Shown here in pieces: positions 50,101 through 62,100 of a stretch of DNA of 64,000 bases. This DNA is from Paludibacteraceae bacterium (GTDB lineage Bacteria; Bacteroidota; Bacteroidia; Bacteroidales; Paludibacteraceae): contig JAKSLB010000009.1 in assembly GCA_024401435.1 (NCBI GenBank), forward strand, positions 1 through 64,000, in the 5' to 3' direction. A program made the position numbers and the translations under genes. Within the stretch, counting starts at the first letter, position 1, and every line of letters begins with the position of its first letter. The notes under the pieces are model-generated. The model saw only the letters and a list, made by a program, of their open reading frames with translations, searched no databases and was not told the origin of the DNA.

Positions 50101-53100
50101 GTCTGTTTGGTAGTTGTTGATTGTAATGAAATCTATTGAATCAGTACAAACTTTTTCATTACCTGTTAATGAAATTTCTGGTAAGGCTTGAATCTTCACT
50201 GTATGCCATGCCGTATCAGAACAACCATCTTTTGTGCCTACGACATAGTAAGTTGTTTCTGTTAATGGCTTAACTGTGTTTGCATTTGCAGTTATACCAT
50301 TATTCCATTTATATGAGGTTACTTCTACAGAGGAAACTTCTCCATATGCATGTAAATCTATTTCTGAATTGTAACAAATTGTTGATTCCCCGTTCTTTTG
50401 ATTTTCAATTGTAACGTTTGGAATTTCGTTTGTTATTACGGCAATTGTTGTATCAAATGAACAACCTTCAGATGACTCTAAATAGATAGTATAATTTTTG
50501 CTTTCTGTAGGAGTCAATCGTAATGTGATAGGAGAGGTTGTTTCATATTCGTTGTCTCGACTAGCTAATATGTTACCACCAGAGTTTCCTAAAATAGTCA
50601 AATCGATAGAGTTACCTAAACATACAGGTTTGTTACCAAAGATTTGAATGTTAGGATTTTGCTTCGTTGTAACTTCTATTATTTGAGAGTTAGAACACGT
50701 TGCATCGTTAGTTGTTTCACTTACTTCAACTACATATTTGGTGTTGTTAGAAATGGTTTGCTTTAATGTGTCACGACCAATTTCTGCACCCTTGTTTCCT
50801 TCGGCACTTTCATCATAACTATACCAAATAACGTTTTGATTGTCTTCTACGTAAAGTTTGACATTGTCTGTTACATCAGGACATACATTTGTATTACCAG
50901 AGATTGAAATAGAAGGAAGAGAGTTGACAATTACCTCAACTGGCATTGTGCTGTAACAACCTTTAATATCAGTAACTTTTGATGTGTAAGTTCTAAGTCC
51001 TGTTTGAGATGGATGTATGGTCAATTTGTTTTCTGAAATTGACATGCTGCTTCCATCTTTGTCAGCATTCCATGAATAGGATAGGTTTCCTCCATTTGGA
51101 TTTGTGGCAATGACAGTCAATTCTTTAGTCTCATTAATACACATTGCAAATGGATCAATTGCTGTTATTGATGGAAGTTCAAGCGGTGTGATTGATCCTG
51201 TCTTTGTTGATGAACAATGACCTAATTTACCAGTAACGCTAAAGTCTTGTTTTTGATTGACTTCATTAAAGTCTATATAAGATCCCGTTTGACTCATATG
51301 CTCTGATCCTATAGACCATGACCAGTCAAAAGAAGTACCGCTTGTGTTGACCGTAAGGTTGACTCTTGCGTTTTGACCTTTACAAACATCCGTAGCGTTG
51401 ATTGTAAAATCAGGAACTGCAGCTACTTTAACTGGATAAGATTTCTCTGATTTACATGTTAAGTCATCATTAATTTTTTGAGAAGCAACAACTTTGAATG
51501 TAGAGTTTTGTGTTATTGTCGGTGATATACGACTACCTTTCTCGGTTTCTGTTGCAGACAATTCATTGCTGTTGCTAAACCATTGGAATGTGTAATTTGT
51601 TCCGACAGCTTCTAATGAGATGCTTTCATTGTTACATACCGTATTGTCTGTAATGTCATCATTTCTAATGATAACAAAGGAAGGATTTGGATGTATGGTG
51701 ATTTCTTTACTAGAATCTTTTACACATCCATTTTGGTCTTCAACCGTTACATTATAAATACCTGTCTTGCTTACTTCGATTGGGTTTTCGTTTTGTGCGT
51801 GACCTATCCATCTAATCTTAAGATTGTTGTCTGGATTTAATACTTGAACAAGAGTAGGATTGCCTTGGCATGTGTCTTTACCTACTATTTCAAATGTAGG
51901 AAGTTCCAATGCTTTTATTGTTATAGTTGAATCTGTAGAACAGGTAATTCCATTGGAAGTATAAAATCCTTTTACAGATAAATTGCTTTCACCTTTACTT
52001 GTTGGAGTATAGGTGTTATCAAGGTAACCTTTTTCTTTGTTTTCCCATTGAATGGCTACACCAGGACCTCCATTGGCTGTTAATTTAATAGAAGAACCTT
52101 CACAAACAGTACGATTGAGAGGCGTAATTGTTAGAGTAGGGTTCTTGATGACATTTACAGCAAATATGTCTGATCTTGATTCACATTGATTTTGATCTTT
52201 TCCACTGACAGACACTTGGATAATGCCTGGTTGACAATCACTTAGAACTATACCCTCAGGATTGTGAGTGTATTCAGAAATAGTGGTTGATGATGGATCG
52301 ATAGTCCATTCTAATGTGCCTTCTCCGTCTGTTGTTAATGTGACAGATCCGTTTTCACATATGGCTGGTTCACCCGCTATATTGATAGGTTGCGGAACAT
52401 AGATTTTAACGGTTTGCGATATTGTATTGGTACAGCCATATTGATTAGTGGCTGTAACTTGGTATGTCGTTTGATCAGTTGGAGTATCGTTTATGCTAGT
52501 TACATTTGTTAATGGAGTTCCTGTGTTGCTGCTCCATGAGTAGGTCGTTTTATTTAGCGTACCAGCTTCTTCTGTGTTGTCTTTTGCATACAATGTGATT
52601 GTTGTGTTAGGACAAACAGTTGTGTCTTTGCCGATAGTTAATGTTTCTCCCTTACTGCCTAATAAAACGATTTCAGGTTTAATGTTAGGCTTAATTGTAA
52701 CTTCAGATTCAATGGCACATTCATTAAGAGAGGCTGAGAACTTAAATGTTGTGTCTTTTGTTATTCCATCTGCAGATTCCCATGAGAAGTTGTTTTGTGA
52801 ATTATCTGGCCAAATATAGAAGTCGGCTTCACTGTTCGCTTTATCTACAGAAATAATACCTTTCTCTCCATAACATATGTTAGGAGCATTTACACTTATA
52901 GTAGGTAATTTCTTAGCATTTACAGTTTTTGTGGCAGAATTCTCACAACCATAAGAGTCTTTGAATTTTAGTAAATAGGTTGTGGTTTCTGTTAATAATT
53001 TTGTTAATGAGAATGTGTTACCAACCAATGTTGTATCACTTCCATTGATTGTAAACCATTGATAATCGGAATAACTTGAAGGAGAGGCTGTGAGTGTGAT

Positions 53101-56100
53101 TTCATCATTGATACATTCTTCATCCTTACCTTCAATATTGATTCTCTCTTCATTATATACATTAACTTCGAATACGCCTTTGTTTTTACAATTGTTGGCA
53201 TCTTTAACAGTCACAGAATATATCTGTTTCTTTCTTGAAGATGCAGAAACTGTGATTTCGTTGGAAGTCTCGTGAGTACTCCATTGGTAAGTAAGTCCAC
53301 TGTCGTCTGAGTCACTCGCTTTTAAGTTTAAAGAACCGTTAAGACATATAGTCTCTGTTGCAGAGTTGACTTTTGGTAAATCATTTACATGAATTTGGAA
53401 GAATGTATCTGTATAACAAATGCCCGATTCTGCATGAATTTGGTATTTGTGACTTTCATTAGCTTTTGAGAATGTGATAGGAAGTGAGTTGGCAATCACA
53501 CTATCTTCTGAAACCCATATATATCGATCGGCACCAGATAATCTGACAATATCTTCAGTTCCTTCACAATTTGTATTACCTAAGACTGTAATACTAGGTT
53601 TGTCAACTTTCTGTATTGTATATTCTTCTGACTTTTTACATCTAGATGCATTGTATGCCTCTGCAACCATTGTGACAGAATTCATATCTTCAGTTACGGT
53701 AAATTGATAACTGTTAGAATTTGATTTTACTATTTGTGAAGTTGTTTCATCAATTTTCTTATACCAATTTAAACTATCGTTACCCGTAGAGTTCAGAATG
53801 GATGCATTGAGTGTAACATCATTTCCAACACAGGTTGCACCTTGTTGTGTGATTTGTAAGATAGGCAATGCATTTACTGTTATTGTTACATCTTTCTTTG
53901 TTGAACAACCTTTGCTGTCAACTGCGGTTGCAGTGTATGTTGTTGTAGATGTTGGTTGAATGGTAACATTTCCGTTTATGTCAGGAGTAGAAAGCCCTTG
54001 ATTCCATGTTATTGTGTATAAGTTGGAATTAGTAGCATTTAATGTTGCTTTGTCACCCGAACAGATTGCCATATTATTAGACACTGCAAATTCAGGAAGT
54101 TTGTTTACTGTGACAGTTGTGCTGTCTTTCTTTTTACAACCTTTTTCAGATGTTGCTTCAACAATGAATTTTCTGTTGTCAGTTAACGATTGAGTAATTG
54201 ATTTTGCATTGTTTACATTTCCTCTTCCGTTAGCATCATTCCATTCCCATTGGTATTGGGTCGTTGCAACATAATTCTTAATGCTTATTGTGTTAGATTG
54301 TCCAGCACAAGCTATGTTGTAATCGAATTCGATTGTTGGATTTGAATTTACTTTAACTTCGTAAGTGGCTGTGTTTGAACAGTAGTCATTGAAACCTGTT
54401 ACTCTATAGATAGCACCTTCTTCCGCATTTGTTATTGTATATACATCTTTGTTCGCATTCGAACTAATAGTTGTGAAATCACTAGCTCCATTTGCTTTTG
54501 TTTCCCATGTATATTGGTTATTTCTTGATCCTGTGGAACCTTCAGCTTTGAGTTCGATTTCTGATTGCTCGCATATTTCCTCTGATCCGTTTGTTTTTCC
54601 ATTGATAGTAATGATTGGATTAGGATTTACAATTACATTGAATGTGTTTTCTGATTCACATCCATTAGCGGATTCTGCATGAGCAATATATGCAAATGTG
54701 CCAGTTGTTTGTGGCTTGACATCGATGTTGTCGGTTCCTAATGCACCCGTATTCCAACGTGTTATATTAGCATCTGTAGTTTTTGCCTTGATGTTGACTT
54801 GTTCATTAAGACAGATGTTGATTTCATTAATGTCGTTTGTTGTCGTTCCATCTTTTGTGGCATCAAAAGTGATGATAGGAAGCTTGTTGATTTTTATTTG
54901 AATTGTTGTGTCTTTTGAACAACCATTATAGTATGCTATGATAGGATATTCAGCATATTCACCATCAGCAGTGGTTGCTACTATGTTGGATAATGTTCTA
55001 GTAGAACCTGTAACAATATCATCGTTTTTCCATGTGATAGATGTCGCGTTGTTGACAGTGACTTGAAGATTTTGACCTTCACAGACATTCAGCGTTCCCC
55101 AATCAGGTCTTACTTCATCTTTTACGGTCACTGTATGTTCAACAGGTAAACTAACACATCCTGTTTTCGCTCCTTCTACCTTAAATGTCGTTGTGGTAGA
55201 AAGATCAGTAGTATAAGTGGATCCTGTCGTAGCTTGATCCACATTATTTAACGACCATTTATAGACATCAGCTCCAGAAGCTTCTATTATGGCAGTCTCA
55301 TTTTGACAAATTGTGGCTGGCCCTTTAATTGTAACGTTAGGACGTTCTTGTACTAGTATGTTAACAATGGCAGTAGATTGACAAGTTAAATTTTGTTGCT
55401 TAGTCTTGTCACTTTTATATGTCTTACTTGAAGTAACAGTATATTTCTGTAAACCTACAGAAGTGGCTGTTAATGATATTTGATCGTCATTGGTGGTTGA
55501 ATTCCATTGGTAATTTGATCCATCGCCCGATGCTGTTAATACATCGGTATCTAAATAACATAAAGTATCAGCTTTTGTTAAATAGTCGAAGTTTGCTTCT
55601 TTGTTTGTTGATATTTGAATTGTTGGATTGCTTAATACATAAGCCGTTATTTCGATAAAGTCTGACAAACATCCGTTTTTAGATCCTCTTACTTTGTAAC
55701 TTCTATCTGCATTTAATACTTCAGAATAAACAGATCCTGTTGCAACAGTATCTTTACCATTCATATTAAAATGCCATTCGTAGAAATCGGCATCACCCAC
55801 TGCTTTGACGGTTGATAATGTTCCTTCGCAAGAGAATGTGTCTCTAACAGTAAATGAAGGGAAAGGTTTTGTTATTATTGTATAGTTAGCACTACCAGGA
55901 CACCCGTAGATTGGTAACGAACCCGTTATTTTATATCTTGTCGTATCTGAAATGATACCTGTATTATATGTATTGGTAGTGTTACTTTCAATCACATCGT
56001 TTTTGTACCATGTGTATTGACTAATGCCTTGCTCTGTGTTTTGTTGACTGGTGGCTGTTAGATTGATACTATTGCCTTCACAAATGATCGTATCTCCAGA

Positions 56101-59100
56101 TGTATGACCATTGATGTATAGAATCGGATTTTCAATGATTGTTATATCTTTTGAATAAGTTCCTGTACAAGAATTATTGTCAATGACAGTAATGATACAT
56201 TTTGTTGGATTGCTGGTTGGCGTGACATTTATCGCATCGCTTTTATCATTTGAAATATTCCATTGATAATCGGTAATATGAGCATCAGGAGAAGCAAGAG
56301 TTACATTTGTTCTTAAATTTAAGCTCATATCACGACAAACTGTGTCTGCACTGATAATAGTAACCTGTGGATTGTCAAATACTTTAACAACTAATGTTTT
56401 TTGAGTTGTACAATTATTGGCCGTAACTTTTGCTATAAATTCGTAATTTCTAACTTCTGTTAGTTCAACTTTGCGAATTTCTTCATTTGCATTAACAATA
56501 TTGGCTTCATGATCTATCCATTCAATGTTACCATTAGAAGAAGATGCAGCCGTCAATTCAATGGTGCTATTTTTACAAGCATGATCTACACCAGTGATTG
56601 TCAAATCTGGTGCATCGTTAATGACGATTTCGTGAAGTTCAGGAAGAGAAACACATCCGAACGTGTCTTCTACAATTACTTGATAAATGGTTGTTTTATC
56701 TAGAGTAGGGAGGTTGAAAGAAATCTCATTGCTACTATTTGTTTCGTTAATGGTATTTCCATTGCTATTATTCTCACATGTCCATTGTCTTATTTGTCCG
56801 CTTTCCCTATTAGATGTTGCTGTCATTGTAATATTGTTCATGCCAGCGCAATTGTCCCCAGTATGAACAATATTTATTTCTGGTTTCTTTATCCAAAGTA
56901 CTTCTTTAGGATCTGAATTTGCAGGACATCCATTTGGATCGGTGATGTTTAATCTGAAGTCTGTGTTTCCAGAAAGTGCCATTTCAGTAGTTTGAGCACT
57001 ATTTCCTCCTTGTGGTAACCATGTGAAATCTTTTATGTCAGCATTATCTACAAGTGTATTGTCCTTGTCATATATTTTAGCGTTCAATTGAATTGTGCTT
57101 CCTTCACATACATGGTTAGCACCTTCGATCTTAACTGTATAATTAGGGAATACGTTGATTGCAAATGTGTCTTCACTAACACATCCATATGTTGATGTAG
57201 CAACTGCGACGAAACGTTTTTGATCGTTTAGATTACCTGTGTTATGGTAACTTTTATTGTCTCCAGTTGTCGTAAAATTATTCTCAGAAGTTTCTTCAAA
57301 CCATTCCCAAGATTGAATGATTGCATCTGAGGTGTTCTTAGCTGTTAAGTTCGTTGAGTTGTTGTTACAAATAGAATGCTCGCCATCTATGGTTACTACA
57401 GGTTTTGGTCGTGCAGTGATGAAGATTTCGGCAGAACTGCTACATGTTACTTGTTCACTATTTTTGGTGTGGATTTCTTTACCTGATACGATGTATTTGT
57501 CGGATTTGGTAATGATAGGATTTATGATATTACAATCTCCAGCATGACATTTAGTATCCTTAGAGTCATTGTATTTGTTACTTTCATTTTCTTCGCTTAT
57601 ATACCATTGATATGTAAGATTTGTAGAACTTGTTGCTTCTAATAAAAGAGCATCTCCTGTACAAGCACTATTCTCTCCTTTAATGGAAATGCTAGGAGGT
57701 AAAAGAACATCAAACTTATGTACTGCTTCATTTGTACATCCGTTTTTGTCAGTTAATATAATCTTAACGGAATCGACTGCACCCGTTGCGATTGTTCTCA
57801 ATGTCTTCTCTTCGCTACCTGTACTCCATTGGTATAGAGAATCTGAGTTGTTTGCAGCACTTGCTGTTAAGTTGATAGAGTCTCCCTGACAGAAAATGTG
57901 GTTACCGCTAATAGTGACATCTGGTCTTTCGTTGATGTTGAATTTAACTTGCAAAGTGTCTTTACATCCATTTTCTTCTCCAATTACGTATATTGTATAG
58001 TCAGTGGCAGTTGATGTTTTGATGTCATTATCAATGAATCTTGTTGAGGATCCTTTTACGACACCGCTACCGTCTACACTTGTTAACCATTCATACGAAG
58101 CTGCACCATCAGCAGAAATACTAATTCCTTCACCTCGACAAATGTCTTTGGCATCTGTTGTGACATTTGGCTTTTGGTAAACAATTACTGAATATGTTTT
58201 GTATGAATAACAGCTGTTTTCGTCGTATCCTGTTACTGAAAATTGAGTTGGACTTGATACGGGCGCTTGAATGATAGAACTATCGCTATTATATACGATA
58301 TCAGATTCGGAAATAGCTGTGTTATAATTCCAATCACAATGTTTTAATGTGTTATTGGCTGTCGCCGTTAATTCTACAGTTTCTCCAGAACAAACAGCTG
58401 GATTTCCTGTAATAGTGATGATTGGAAGTTCGTTGACTTTTACTGTAAATTCTGCGTGACCGTCACAACCACCCGATTGCGCTTTACCAACAACATAGTA
58501 TGTTTGGTCGGAAATAGGTGTTACGTTGATTGTGTTCGTAGTTACACCCATACCAGTCCAGTTCCAATCAGAGATGGCTACTTTTGTACTTTTAGCAGTC
58601 AATGTTGCTACGCCTTGACCTTTACAAATGTTGCTGTCACCTTCAATGATAATTTCAGGCTGCTCTTTGATCGCTATATCAAATGAATGGGTGTTTTCAC
58701 ATCCGTCTTTTACACCTTTAACAGTATAGGTGATTAATCCGCAACCATTGCAATCAGGGTAATCAACTAATGTTCCATATACATCAGGTATTTCCTTCAC
58801 CAAACTGTCCTTATACTTGTAAGACCATGTATATTGGTTTTGCTCGCCTCCAGTTGGTGCTATGGTGACTTGTGAGCCTTCGCAGACTTCGGTAGGGCCT
58901 ATGTGACTAATGTTTGGAACAGGTTTGACGGTTACTTGGGTTTTGGATTCTCCCTCACATCCGTTTGCATCTGTTGCTTTTACGTATATGTCTATATCAT
59001 TATTGATAGGAATACCAATTTTGTTTTCTGTCGTTCCTCTAGAATACCATATAGTATCATGAACGGATGAACCTAAAGAGAACCATTTATATAATGCAAA

Positions 59101-62100
59101 ATTAGGCTCAGCAATAATTGTATCGATTGTTCCTGGACAAACTCTAGGATAAACGGGAGCTACACTGAAAATAGGTAAGTCGTATACTTCAATAGATTTC
59201 GTTGCAGAGCTGGAACATGTACCATTGTCCCAATTGATTGTGTATGTAGAACTTGCAACTGGAGTTATGGTTAGCGTTTTGCTGCTCGTTTTATTTACAT
59301 CATTCCATTGGTATTTAATTGTTCCACTGCCATGAGCAGGATCGTGAGAGTAGTCTGCTGTATCTTGAGCAGAGAATGAAATTGATTTTCCTCTACAAAT
59401 TCCGTCTGGACCGATTATCTTGATTTCTGGTATTTTATAGACGGTGATTGGAACATCTTGCTCTAATGTACAGAATGTATCTGTATAGAATACATATGTT
59501 TTTAATTTGTATACACTTGATACAGGAGGTTCATTAATAGAACTTTCCGTTGGAACTCTTAACATCTGTCCGTATGTGTCACCTCCATCTTTAATCCACT
59601 GACAAGAATCCACGTTGTATACGTTGATAATGACATTCTTGTCTGCACAAACAGGGGATGGTGCTGGAATTGTCGGATTAGGTTTCCTTCTAACTGTTAA
59701 TTGTTTTTGAATGGTGTTATCACAACCTAATTGGTTTCTTCCTGTTAATGTATAGTAATAATAATCAGGTGTGTTATTGGACACTTCTATGGTTGCTGCA
59801 TTGGCTATTTGTGTATTATTAGTATACCATTTGTATGAAGATGTTTCTGAACCAGATAATCCTTGGGCTGTCCATGTGACAACGTCACCTTGACATATTG
59901 CAGAAGGTCCATCGATTGTTAGATCGGGTAATGGTTTAACATTGACCCAAATGCTATCAGAAACATTACATCCGCTTTTGGCAGTAACTATATATTGTGT
60001 GGTATCTGTTGGACCAACATTGATTTTTTTGCCTGTTTCCGTGTTACTCCATGTATATTCATCTACAGCAACAGGAGAACCAGCATCGTTGATTTCGATG
60101 TCTGTTGTTTGACCTTTACAGATGTCGATTTGATATCTACCATCTTTTTTAGTGACATTTTTAAAAGTGAAAGAAGGAACATCTTTTATCGTTACCGTGA
60201 AATTTTTGTGATATACACATTGTTGGTTTCCAATGACAACATTTCCCTCTAATAAGTCTTCCTTACGAGAAATTTCAACACAATAATTTCCTTCGTTTCC
60301 AAATATTCCTTCAATATCAAAATATTGGCTGTTGTTGGTTGAGTCTTGAATGATGGTTCCTTCACATTTGCCATTGGAACATCCCCCTGTACATTTTTTC
60401 CATATATAACGATTGTTAGGATCGTTATAGTTCGTTACTTGTAATTGAGATGTCGTATTTTTACATATGTCGAGTGTGCCTGCTAATTGGATATCAGGTT
60501 GAGGTTGAACTTTAAATGGTTTTGTGTATGACATTGTACATCCTTTTGCCGTTTGTACAGTTAGTGTCATGTCGTATTTACCTTGATTGGCATCGGTCCA
60601 TTCAAATATACCTTGTGGATTTTTTATGCTATTGTCGTTATTAACATCATCTATGGTGTAGGAAGTTAATGTTCCAGATTTTCCATGATGGTCATCGTAT
60701 TTCCAAGTCCATTTAACAATGGTATCAGGTTCAATGTAAGACCCATCTTGTAGAATTTGGGTTATGTGCGATTTGTCTGTAAATGTGACATTGTTATAAC
60801 AAGCATTACTGCTTATGACATCCATTACAATTGGATCTTTTGCAATACGTGTAGAAATGGAAATATCTGCACAATCGGAATTAGAACCTTTTATAGTGCA
60901 TATATAATCTACATCTTGTATTTCTGAACGTTTAACGTATGCATAGTAATTTGTATAAGCCTTACCACTCTCGTCGACGAGACTAACACCATCGGAGGTT
61001 TTCCATATATAATGACCTTCTCCAAAACCTTCAGGCACGGCTATTCTAACTTTGTCATTTGGATTGCTTGGATCTGGACAGTTTTCCACATCAATCTTCA
61101 ATTCCATTGTTTCACCTGTAAGGTAACCATAGGCTGTGTGACCTCCTGCCATTACACGTTTGGTTACATCGACATTTGTTCTGTTACAACCAGAGTAGTA
61201 ACAAGTCCATTGATTCCATCCATTGCTACAATTGTATATTGCAGTGGCACATTTATTTAATTTTACATTACCATTTCCGTAATCTGTAATACCTGTTGAA
61301 TTTGCATGACATGTATTACAATTATTACAAACGTATAATTCTAGTAGACAATCATGCACATATCCTTCAATAACAACTTCAGAACCAATGAAATCTCTTA
61401 AATCATAAATATTGGTTGTCCATGGCTTGTATGTTAGATTGTTTGAACTTGCTCCTGTATAGCAATCTCCATTGTTTTTTTTGGATAATGAAACTAATGT
61501 GTTATCATTACTACTCGCATCTCCGCAATATTGTCCGCAAGGCAATACTCGTGTTCCATTGTCTGCTGTTACATTCAAACACATACCTGGATGCTCATCT
61601 CCAAAGTGCGCACCAGCATCTGTGTTAGGCTCAGAAAGAACGCTTGCGAAGCATAATTTTAATAATGTACTTTTTGGAGTGACTTTAAAACGATAGACTA
61701 GTTTTTCTGCCATTGCCCTTTTCTGCCAATTTCCTGGTGAAATATAATCATATAATATTTCTGCATCGCCTGTACTTCCTACAATACCTGCTGCTTTGAA
61801 CTCATTGGGCAATCTTTGTAACGACTTCCCGTTACACCACATGTTTACATCGTTTCCCTGCGATGTTACTACACTAAATGTACCGTGTATTTCTTCGTTG
61901 GATCCAAAATCATAACTTTCTTCTGTTCCTGATTGATTTGGTGTTCCGTAGGGACTATCTTGAATAAGATATTTTACATGACCTTTTCTACTATTGTATA
62001 GGTATGAATCACCATCACCATTTTTTAATGTCCAAACTTCTTCATTAGGTACTGAGGTTGCATCAGGTGAATTGGTATAGATGTTCGGACTGTTGAAATC

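Noticed and set aside
38720-60505. Assembly concatenation artefact explaining the giant array
   Set aside because: The units are diverged from each other and the frame is intact for 24 kb. A false concatenation would give identical copies.
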